Assembly (NCBI GenBank): GCA_947852905.1
Contig: CANTVF010000004.1
Location: 1 to 64,000 of the forward strand
DNA from: an uncultured Tidjanibacter sp.
GTDB lineage: Bacteria; Bacteroidota; Bacteroidia; Bacteroidales; Rikenellaceae
DNA length: 64,000 nt
Reading direction: 5' to 3'
The notes below the pieces were generated by a model. The model ran no database searches. It saw only the letters and a program-made list of their open reading frames with translations, and was not told the DNA's origin. The position numbers were made by a program, and so were the translations under genes. Positions 27,897 through 34,920 of this stretch are shown here, in pieces; within the stretch, counting starts at the first letter, position 1; every line of letters begins with the position of its first letter.

Positions 27897-28050
27897 ATCG
27901 TTGGTTATTTCATGAGTAGTAGAAGCCTGATGACAGGCAGAATGTATACAGACTATAAAGTATTGTTAATTAATTTATGACGAGATTAGTTTGTAAAGTA
28001 AAATCTTTGTCGTACCTTTATGGTTGTAAACCAACGACATAACCAACGAT
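27897..28050. promoter_or_regulatory. Probable invertible promoter segment (phase switch)
   Basis: Twelve-base perfect inverted repeats ATCGTTGGTTAT (27897-27908) and ATAACCAACGAT (28039-28050) bound a 154-bp segment; allowing one mismatch, the arms extend to 15 bases (14 of 15 paired). Inside is a single complete promoter, on the plus strand at 27990-28020, facing away from the fimbrial operon. A serine recombinase gene lies 540 bases away. Inversion would place the promoter at about 27927-27957 on the minus strand, with a start near 27920 and a 162-base leader to the DUF3575 gene. The right end also carries a second CCAACGA, 12 bases inward (28031-28037). Confidence 0.8.
27990..28020 (+). 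promoter_or_regulatory. Promoter inside the invertible segment, OFF orientation
   Basis: TTTG (27990-27993), exactly 19 bases, TACCTTTA (28013-28020), close to TTTG-N19-TAnnTTTG. No comparable minus-strand promoter was found between 27759 and 28050, so in this orientation the operon appears to lack its own promoter. Confidence 0.75.
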
Positions 28051-28479
28051 AGAATCGTGTAACAGGTTTGGCACACAATTCACATTCAAACATACAAATA
28101 CTGACAATCAGCACATTACCCCGCACACCTCAACAAACAGAATATTGACAGGCGAGCATGCGCAGCTAACAAATACGACGCATATAGAACTTATTGTGAC
28201 AGATCGCAACACTCTGATAAACCCCTAAAAATTTTCAACAGTAAATCCTGTTTTCAGAGTATCGCATGGGTAATCGCCTCCGAATAAAAATATGCTTTCT
28301 TCCCCCTAACGAGAATCTGAAAGCGACGACAAACGTATCCGCTCCTTTATCAGTCTACCGCCGGAAAGTTCCGATCACACAGACCCGCAACATGATCACG
28401 CCCGATCGAATATAAAATTCGCCGCATGACCTGTCGCATTCATACTATATACACCTTCTCCAGTACACAAGAAAAAAGA

Positions 28480-28523
28480 ACAGCGTTCTGGGTAAGATCA
28501 TATAATCTTACCCAGAACGCTGT
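28480..28523 (-). terminator. Strong terminator of the recombinase gene
   Basis: 19-bp perfect stem (28480-28498 with 28505-28523) with a 6-base loop; the minus strand continues TCTTTTTTC. It could also stop plus-strand transcripts leaving the invertible promoter, although there is no T run on that side. The stretch 28051-28479 holds no gene I can support. Confidence 0.9.
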
Positions 28524-28593
28524 ACGAATAAAAACCTACCCGTCGGTATACTTACCTAACGGAGAGCTCCGAAATCCGGCCGACGGAAAACGA

Positions 28594-29253
28594 CTAAGCG
28601 TATTTCTTGCCGAACATGGCTATCCGACGCGCCTCCTTGCCGTCCAAGGCTTTCTGCACCGCGGGATCTATGGAACGAAACTTGGAAAAAGTATCCCTCG
28701 ACAGCCCGAAATGGCGGCATATATCGGTAATGGACTTGTCGGCATCGAGCATGGCGATAACCTTATCTCGATTGGTAATCAACACATTCAGTTTCGTATA
28801 GCTGCCTTTTCTGCGACCGAGTACGACACCTTCGGCACGTCGCAAAGCCAACGCCTCGCGCGTACGCATGGATATGAGGTTACGCTCGATCTCGGCGACA
28901 AGACCGAATGCAAAACACAGCACCTTGCTGTTTATGGAATTGTCGAAAGAGTATCCCTCCTTCGTGGAATACAGGTTTATCTTCTTGGAAAGACACTTGC
29001 CCATTATAGACATCACTTCCGTAAGGGTACGACTGAGACGCGAAATCTCGGTCACTATAAGCGTATCCCCTGCCTTCATCTTTTTCAGGAGTACCCCCAG
29101 TTTTCGGTCGCGTTCCTTCTTATTGCCGCTTACCACTTCGGTAACCCACCTGTCTATCTTCATGCCGCGGCTCTCGGCAAACCGCCTGATCTCGTCCTGT
29201 TGGTTAGCCAGATTCTGTTTACCCGTACTAACCCTCAAATAAGCAATAATCAT
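28594..29253 (-). CDS. Serine recombinase (invertase family)
   Basis: Site-specific DNA invertase/resolvase of the small serine recombinase family, 219 residues from the ATG at 29253 (MIIAYLRVSTGKQ); the longer frame to 29289 only adds residues before the universal start. The catalytic serine is residue 9 in RVST, the active-site arginines are in VTEISRLSRTLTE near residues 70-82, the long E helix follows (LCFAFGLVAEIERNLISMRTREAL), and the C-terminal DNA-binding HTH is ITDICRHFGLSRDTFSKFRS. It resembles the invertases that flip surface-gene promoters in Bacteroides (Mpi type). Its place next to an inverted-repeat-bounded promoter makes it the likely enzyme for that switch. Confidence 0.92.
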   Translation of the reverse strand: MIIAYLRVSTGKQNLANQQDEIRRFAESRGMKIDRWVTEVVSGNKKERDRKLGVLLKKMKAGDTLIVTEISRLSRTLTEVMSIMGKCLSKKINLYSTKEGYSFDNSINSKVLCFAFGLVAEIERNLISMRTREALALRRAEGVVLGRRKGSYTKLNVLITNRDKVIAMLDADKSITDICRHFGLSRDTFSKFRSIDPAVQKALDGKEARRIAMFGKKYA

Positions 29254-29348
29254 ATAATAAGTCAAATTTATACGAAGGTGTCGAGCCATCCCGGTTGAAC
29301 TTTTCTTTTATCGGCACACACTAATTCCGCTAAAAGACATGATTATCC

Positions 29349-29407
29349 GCAGATACACTCCCCTCCGGAAGGGTGCCTGGCAAGCGGCACCCTTCACTGA
29401 CATCTGC
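29349..29407. other. Two-tier hairpin in the recombinase/GNAT intergenic region
   Basis: An inner 10-bp stem (29368-29377 with 29386-29395, GAAGGGTGCC/GGCACCCTTC) is enclosed by an outer 6-bp stem (29349-29354 with 29402-29407, GCAGAT/ATCTGC). It lies about 100 bases upstream of the recombinase start and would be in its 5' leader if transcription begins beyond it. Role unknown. Confidence 0.55.
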
Positions 29408-29542
29408 AAAATACGCTTAAATCCGGGAATCATCAAAGCACACAATAATGCAAGACACCTTCGATCCGCCGGAATACCATAAAATACATACATCATATTC
29501 CGAACAGACACTATGAATAACGTTATTTCAGCACTTATTTTG

Positions 29543-29550
29543 TATATTTG
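29543..29550 (+). promoter_or_regulatory. Possible -7 box for the GNAT gene
   Basis: TATATTTG matches TAnnTTTG; start would be near 29557. This places the in-frame TTG at 29548 inside the promoter, so that codon cannot be the start. Confidence 0.5.
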
Positions 29551-29640
29551 TCCTACAAAATGATAGTTATACACATAGCCGACGAACGGTCTGCGTTAAA
29601 TAACAAAGAGATAGGAAACGAAATTTTTTCATGCAGAAAC

Positions 29641-30105
29641 ATGCAACAAACGTATCGTAACAATCCCGGGAACGAGATTTTCCCTGCCACCGAGAACGAC
29701 TATCCGCAACTCGCGGAAATCTGGGAATCGGCCGTGAAAGCCACACACGACTTCTTGTCACGCGAAGATATGGAAGCCATTGCGAGCCGGTTGCAAAGCG
29801 ACTACTTCCCGGCCGTGAAACTGTTCGTTTCGCGACTCGCCGACGGTACGCCAGTAGCATTCGCCGGCATATCCGAGGGGCATCTCGAAATGTTGTTCGT
29901 AAAAAACGAATTCCGCGGCCGCGGCTTCGGATCGCGCCTGCTCGATTTCGCAATACGACAGGGAGTGGACTCAGTGGATGTAAACGAACAGAATCCTCAG
30001 GCGCTCGGTTTCTATCTGTCGCACGGATTCGCCGTTATCTCCCGCGACGAAACCGATCCGGACGGACGTCCATACCCCATACTCCACCTGTCGTTACAGC
30101 AATGA
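29641..30105 (+). CDS. GNAT family N-acetyltransferase
   Basis: Acetyl-CoA-dependent acetyltransferase of unknown substrate. From the ATG at 29641 it has 154 residues; this start fits the family pattern IFPATENDYPQLAEIWESAVKATHDFL, while the frame open upstream has no GNAT-like residues. The acetyl-CoA loop is visible as LFVKNEFRGRGFGSRLLDFAI (about residues 78-98), and the C-terminal VNEQNPQALGFYLSHGFAVISR matches motif B. It resembles YafP/YjaB-type members. It is a single gene, divergent from the recombinase. Confidence 0.85.
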   Translation: MQQTYRNNPGNEIFPATENDYPQLAEIWESAVKATHDFLSREDMEAIASRLQSDYFPAVKLFVSRLADGTPVAFAGISEGHLEMLFVKNEFRGRGFGSRLLDFAIRQGVDSVDVNEQNPQALGFYLSHGFAVISRDETDPDGRPYPILHLSLQQ

Positions 30106-30265
30106 CACCTGCACCGCAGTGCCGACACACAATCCAAGACCATCCGGATACATGACACGAAAAGTTCCGGTCGCGCGATCATGACGCGCCGGCTTCGCGG
30201 ACGCCACACTATCGCTAAACGATTCACACGACGATATCACACCCTCATACATGACATACGAAAAG

Positions 30266-30303
30266 TTCGGGCGCGATTCCATAGAAACGGAATCGCGCCC
30301 GAA
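30266..30303 (-). terminator. Terminator of dusB
   Basis: 15-bp perfect stem (30266-30280 with 30289-30303); the minus strand continues CTTTTCG. A degenerate copy of the same arm, including the preceding ATACATGACA, lies near 30150. Confidence 0.8.
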
Positions 30304-30331
30304 TTACATATAAAAACCTTTACCGACGCTG

Positions 30332-31354
30332 TCAGACGTCGTGCGACAACGGCTGGGGAATGTTAGACGACATATCGAAACCGCCCCAACGCTCGGCCAC
30401 ATAATCCAACGTGGCAATGATTTCCGCAGCATCGGTGGAGGTCACGAGTTTCAGACGTGTCTGCTTGAAATCGGGCAGTCCTTTGAAATAACACGACAAG
30501 TGGCGTCTCATCTCCAGAATGCCGACCTTTTCACCTTTCACTTCCAAAGATTTGGCGAAATGGCGTTTGGCTATCTCCACCCGTTCCGTGACTGACGGTT
30601 GAGGCAACGACTCGCCTGTAGAGAGCCAATGGCGTATTTCCCTGAATATCCAAGGGCGGCCATACGTAGCGCGCCCTATCATCACACCGTCAACGCCGTA
30701 GTCCCAAAAGGCCACCTCTGCCTTCTGCGGAGAATCTATATCGCCGTTGCCTATTATGGGAATGCGGATCAAAGGATTACTCTTCACCTTTCCTATCAAC
30801 GTCCAGTCGGCTTCGCCGTTATAAAGCTGCGCGCGGGTACGGCCGTGTATAGTCAGCGCCGCTATGCCGACATCCTGCAGACGCAAAGCGATCTCCTCTA
30901 TGTTCTTGTTCTCATCGTCCCAGCCGAGACGCGTTTTCACAGTGACCGGCGTATCGACGGCCTCGACTATGCGCCGCGTCATTTCCACCATGAGAGGCAC
31001 GTCGCGCATCATGCCGCTGCCCGCACCGCGACCCGCGATCTTCTTTACCGGACAACCGAAGTTTATATCGATCACATCCGGACGAGCGCTTTCGGCTATG
31101 CGAGCGGCCTCTACCATAGGCTCTATGAGATGACCGTATATCTGTATGCCCACAGGCCGTTCGCTGTCGGAAATATTCAGTTTGGCGACCGATTTGGCTC
31201 CGTCGCGTATCAGTCCGTCGGAGGATATGAATTCCGTGTAGACCATATCGGCCCCGAATTCCTTGCACATATAACGGAACGACGGATCGGTCACGTCCTC
31301 CATGGGAGCGAGGAAAAGAGGCTTATCGCCCAGATCTATATCGGCTATCTTCAT
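30332..31354 (-). CDS. dusB: tRNA-dihydrouridine synthase (DusB type)
   Basis: FMN enzyme that reduces specific uridines of tRNA to dihydrouridine. The 340 residues begin with LFLAPMEDVTDPSFRYMCKEFGADMVYTEFIS, the standard Dus start. The catalytic cysteine lies in DINFGCPVKKIAGRGAGS near residue 98, and the FMN site is marked by VKTRLGWDDEN, LTIHGRTRAQLYNGEADW and IPIIGNGDI. The last 70 residues form the helical tRNA-binding domain. The DusB label follows from general similarity; the exact tRNA position is not read from sequence. Confidence 0.93.
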   Translation of the reverse strand: MKIADIDLGDKPLFLAPMEDVTDPSFRYMCKEFGADMVYTEFISSDGLIRDGAKSVAKLNISDSERPVGIQIYGHLIEPMVEAARIAESARPDVIDINFGCPVKKIAGRGAGSGMMRDVPLMVEMTRRIVEAVDTPVTVKTRLGWDDENKNIEEIALRLQDVGIAALTIHGRTRAQLYNGEADWTLIGKVKSNPLIRIPIIGNGDIDSPQKAEVAFWDYGVDGVMIGRATYGRPWIFREIRHWLSTGESLPQPSVTERVEIAKRHFAKSLEVKGEKVGILEMRRHLSCYFKGLPDFKQTRLKLVTSTDAAEIIATLDYVAERWGGFDMSSNIPQPLSHDV

Positions 31355-31563
31355 ATCGACGCTAATTTACCGACTCTCCGACCGCCGCTTTACGGCACCG
31401 CAACGAAAAATCCGCCGTGACTGCAACACATTCGACATGCCATATTCTCCGCCGCGGCAAATAAACCGGCAAGAAATTGCGGCAAATCTAACGGTTTCCT
31501 GATCGGGAGCTGCTATTTACACCCGCAAAGATAACCGTTCGGCGCGTAAAACGGAAAAATCGT

Positions 31564-31571
31564 TATCTTTG
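31564..31571 (+). promoter_or_regulatory. Possible -7 box for argS
   Basis: TATCTTTG matches TAnnTTTG exactly; no TTTG at the -33 distance. It would give a 165-base leader before argS. The rest of 31355-31743 shows nothing else. Confidence 0.5.
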
Positions 31572-31743
31572 TATTTTAAACGCTGCCGTACGACTACCGC
31601 ACCCACAATACCGGCACGGACATACGGCACCGGTACAGACCGGGAAAACAGCCATGCCGGAGTCGGCACGAATGAGGCACACGAAAAACGTACCCGACAT
31701 CGGCAAGCGCACGACAAGACTATCACACATAGCTTTACGGACT

Positions 31744-33528
31744 ATGAATACAGAAAACTATCTTTCGCAAACTATCGCCGCCGTAGTGGCGGAACTATAC
31801 CCCGACGCCGCAGGTGTACCGTTGCAGTTGTCGCGCACCCGCAAGGAATTCGAAGGAGACTACACGCTCGTGGTGTTTCCGCTGTTGAAGGCAAGCCGCA
31901 AAGCGCCCGAAGCCACGGCCGCAGAGATAGGCGAAAGGCTCACGGCATCGGTACCGGAGATAGAGAGTTACAACGTAGTCAAGGGCTTCCTCAACCTGAG
32001 CCTGCACAAACACCTGTGGAACGACCGGCTTAAAGCCATAGCCGCCGACGGGAATTTCGGATTCGCGACGCCCACCGGCCACACGATAATGGTAGAGTAC
32101 TCCTCTCCCAACACCAACAAGCCGCTCCACTTGGGACACATCCGCAACAACCTGCTCGGTTACTCGGTATCCGAAATACTCAAGGCGTGCGGCAACGACG
32201 TCATAAAGGCCAACCTCGTGAACGACCGCGGCATACACATCTGCAAAAGCATGCTCGCATGGCAGCTCTACGGCAACGGCGAGACTCCGCAGAGCAGCGG
32301 CATGAAAGGCGATCATCTCGTAGGCAAATACTACGTAGAGTTCGACAAGCACTACAAGGCTCAGATACGCGAACTCACCGCTGCGGGAATGCCTGAAGAC
32401 GAAGCCAAGAAGAACGCCCCGATCATGTTGCAGGCACAGGAGATGCTCCGCCGCTGGGAAGCGAAAGATCCGGAGGTCTACTCGTTGTGGGAAACCATGA
32501 ACGGCTGGGTATACGAAGGTTTCGACAAGACTTACGCAGCGCTGGGCGTCGATTTCGACAAGATATACTACGAGTCGCAGACATATCTCCTCGGTAAGGA
32601 ACTCGTCGAGGAAGGCCTGCGCAAAGGGGTGTTCTACCGCCGTGCAGACAACTCCGTATGGGTGGACCTGACCGCTGACGGCCTCGACGAGAAACTGTTG
32701 CTCCGCGGCGACGGCACCTCGGTGTATATGACGCAGGACCTTGGCACGGCATACCGCCGTTTCGAGGACAACAAGCTCGACGAACTGATCTATGTGGTCG
32801 GCAACGAACAGAACTACCACTTTCAGGTACTCAAGCTCGTTCTCGCGAAACTCGGCTACAAGGAGTGGAGCGACCATATATTCCACTTGTCGTACGGCAT
32901 GGTGGAACTGCCCGAAGGTAAGATGAAATCGAGGGAAGGTACCGTAGTGGACGCCGACGATCTGATCGAAGATATGGTATCGACGGCCATGGACATGTCG
33001 CGCGAACTCGGCAAGCTCGACGGCGTGGACAGCACGGAAGCCAAGGCGATCAGCACCATGGTAGGTCTCGGCGCATTGAAATACTTTATTTTAAAAGTCG
33101 ACCCGAAGAAAACGATGCTTTTCGATCCGCGGGAATCCATAGACTTCAACGGCAATACGGGTCCTTTCATACAGTACACGCACGCCCGTATACGCTCCGT
33201 AATCCGCAAAGCCGACGAAGCGGGCATAGCATACGACGGCGACATATCCTCGACGCCGCTGCTGGACGAAGAGATAGAACTCATCAAGACTCTCGGCGAA
33301 TTTCCGGCAACGGTGCGTCAGGCTGGGGAAACATTCTCTCCGTCGGTGATAGCCAACTACATTTACGACCTCGCCAAGTCCTACAACGGCTACTATCACG
33401 ACCACTCCATCCTACGCGAAGAAAATGCCGACATACGCACGATGCGTCTGCAACTGAGCATACAGGTAGCCCGGATCATCAAACGGGGCATGCGTCTGCT
33501 CGGTATAGACGTGCCGGAAAGGATGTAA
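31744..33528 (+). CDS. argS: Arginyl-tRNA synthetase
   Basis: Class I synthetase that charges tRNA-Arg. The ATG at 31744 gives MNTENYLSQTIAAVV and 594 residues, normal for the family; the frame open further upstream lacks conserved residues. The N-terminal Add1 domain is followed by the HIGH motif as SSPNTNKPLHLGHIRNN near residue 120, the active-site region VVGNEQNYHFQVL near 340, a KMSK equivalent GKMKSREGT near 395, and the C-terminal DALR anticodon-binding domain (ARIRSVIRKA to the end). The dispersed repeat copy B starts 20 bases after the stop and its hairpin may serve as terminator. Confidence 0.97.
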   Translation: MNTENYLSQTIAAVVAELYPDAAGVPLQLSRTRKEFEGDYTLVVFPLLKASRKAPEATAAEIGERLTASVPEIESYNVVKGFLNLSLHKHLWNDRLKAIAADGNFGFATPTGHTIMVEYSSPNTNKPLHLGHIRNNLLGYSVSEILKACGNDVIKANLVNDRGIHICKSMLAWQLYGNGETPQSSGMKGDHLVGKYYVEFDKHYKAQIRELTAAGMPEDEAKKNAPIMLQAQEMLRRWEAKDPEVYSLWETMNGWVYEGFDKTYAALGVDFDKIYYESQTYLLGKELVEEGLRKGVFYRRADNSVWVDLTADGLDEKLLLRGDGTSVYMTQDLGTAYRRFEDNKLDELIYVVGNEQNYHFQVLKLVLAKLGYKEWSDHIFHLSYGMVELPEGKMKSREGTVVDADDLIEDMVSTAMDMSRELGKLDGVDSTEAKAISTMVGLGALKYFILKVDPKKTMLFDPRESIDFNGNTGPFIQYTHARIRSVIRKADEAGIAYDGDISSTPLLDEEIELIKTLGEFPATVRQAGETFSPSVIANYIYDLAKSYNGYYHDHSILREENADIRTMRLQLSIQVARIIKRGMRLLGIDVPERM

Positions 33529-33548
33529 AAACAGATAAGTGAAAAGAC

Positions 33549-33709
33549 ATGGGGTTGCTTCAAAACTTAGCGTTGAAGCAACCCCATTTAAGTGTGTAGA
33601 ACGGATAAAATCCGAGGCCGCGAACGTGAGGGCGACAGAAGTTTACTAAGGTATGAATTATCCCGAATCACGATAGTAACGCAGCGGATTGCCCGTTACA
33701 AAACTCCGA
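33549..33709 (+). repeat. Dispersed hairpin-headed repeat, copy B
   Basis: 161 bases. The head is a perfect 15-bp stem (33549-33563 with 33573-33587, ATGGGGTTGCTTCAA and its complement). Body: ACGGATAAAATCCGAGGCCG, GGGCGACAGAAGTTTAC, CACGATAGTAACGCAGC, and GCCCGTTAC...CTCCG. It directly follows argS and may act as its terminator. Confidence 0.88.
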
Positions 33710-33799
33710 TATATTCTATTTTCCGGAAATCAGCAACCGAAGATGCGACCGACTTGCCGTTCGACGGTATGACACCGAAATGCCGCGAACGATGACAAT

Positions 33800-34225
33800 C
33801 TACCGGAAATCCTCCGGACGCAACTCCCCGTTGAAGGCACGCGCCATCTGTTCGGCCATATTATCAAGCCCCTTCTGGAGTTTGGAGCCGATTGTCATCT
33901 TCATGAACATGTTCAACTTGGCATGCAACACCATGCGCATGCGCGTATCGTATTCCGAAACCTGTTTCAACTGTATCCAGAATGTAAAATCGAGAGGCGA
34001 ACGCTCGTCTCCGGTCATCTTCACGCATTCGTCCGGTATTCTGTCCACTATGTTGAGCCGCACGCTCATACCCTTCACCTTGAACGAACAGCTCGTTTCG
34101 GTCGCTTCCCATCCCTCCACACGGTCTTGAACGATAGGCGTGAAATTGGTGAAATTGCTGATAACCCCGTATATCTGACTGGCCGGACGGCGTATCTGTT
34201 GTTGTTTGCTTTCGTATTTTTCCAT
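33800..34225 (-). CDS. SRPBCC (START-like) family protein
   Basis: The 141-residue product has the layout of the SRPBCC fold: an N-terminal strand and helix (YESKQQQIRRPASQIYGVISNFTNFTPI), a set of beta strands with SPLDFTFWIQLKQVSEYDTRMRMVLHAKLN, and a long C-terminal helix (KLQKGLDNMAEQMARAFNG). Proteins of this fold bind hydrophobic ligands; the ligand here cannot be inferred. It is divergent from the Nudix gene with 45 bases between starts, so the two share a promoter region. Confidence 0.75.
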   Translation of the reverse strand: MEKYESKQQQIRRPASQIYGVISNFTNFTPIVQDRVEGWEATETSCSFKVKGMSVRLNIVDRIPDECVKMTGDERSPLDFTFWIQLKQVSEYDTRMRMVLHAKLNMFMKMTIGSKLQKGLDNMAEQMARAFNGELRPEDFR

Positions 34226-34232
34226 AACTTTG
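34205..34232 (+). promoter_or_regulatory. Promoter of the Nudix-S9 peptidase pair
   Basis: TTTG (34205-34208), 16 bases, TAACTTTG (34225-34232), overlapping the start codon of the divergent SRPBCC gene. Spacing is 3 bases short of the usual 19. Confidence 0.55.
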
Positions 34233-34270
34233 CGGTAATTCGGATATTAAAGACTACAAATCGCAAGCGC

Positions 34271-34897
34271 ATGAAAACAGTGTGGCATGAAAACAAGGCC
34301 TTGGTCTTCACCGAGGACGACGCACCCGAAGGGTATCCCGCCCTGCGCGTCGCGGACTACTGCGATTTGAATCCCGCAAATTTGCTGCAAAAATTCGACA
34401 ATAACAACACCTTATACCTTATCTGCGACGACTGCGAACGACGCTTTTCGGAATTCTGCGGCATGTTCGCTGCCGTCGAGGCCGCAGGAGGCATTGTCGA
34501 AAATCCGACCGACGGAATACTGATAATATTCCGACGCGGCTGGTGGGACCTGCCCAAAGGCCATGTCGAAGCGGGCGAAACGCACGAGGAGACCGCACTG
34601 CGCGAAGTGAAGGAAGAAACCGGATTGCGCGGCCTCTCTATACGCAAACCGCTCGGTACTACACAACACTTCTACCGCATGCACGGACGCTGGGAGATGA
34701 AACGCACGTGGTGGTATGCCATGGACTGCTCGGACAGCGGGCACCCCGTACCACAGACCGAAGAGGACATAACCGAAGTCCGCTGGCTGAAGGGCACAGA
34801 CTTGTGGAAAGCTGTCGGAAACTCCTACGGCACCATACGCGAAGTGATAAGGGAGTTTCTGCTATCCGAAGGCGAGGAGATAAAAGGGAAATTGTAA
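34271..34897 (+). CDS. Nudix hydrolase
   Basis: Pyrophosphohydrolase of 208 residues starting MKTVWHENKALVFTEDD; the ATG at 34271 follows the -7 box by about 40 bases and is preferred over the long upstream open frame, which overlaps the divergent gene. The Nudix box is complete: GHVEAGETHEETALREVKEETGL near residue 98. The N-terminal 75 residues form a separate segment (LQKFDNNNTLYLICDDCERRF) ahead of the Nudix fold. Substrate unknown. It precedes the S9 peptidase by 23 bases. Confidence 0.88.
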   Translation: MKTVWHENKALVFTEDDAPEGYPALRVADYCDLNPANLLQKFDNNNTLYLICDDCERRFSEFCGMFAAVEAAGGIVENPTDGILIIFRRGWWDLPKGHVEAGETHEETALREVKEETGLRGLSIRKPLGTTQHFYRMHGRWEMKRTWWYAMDCSDSGHPVPQTEEDITEVRWLKGTDLWKAVGNSYGTIREVIREFLLSEGEEIKGKL

Positions 34898-34920
34898 CGA
34901 ACACAAATAAAACCTGAATC

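Noticed and set aside
27925-27938. Small hairpin GCCTG-ATGA-CAGGC inside the invertible segment
   Set aside because: Considered as a recombination site or terminator, but a 5-bp stem without T run is too weak to call.
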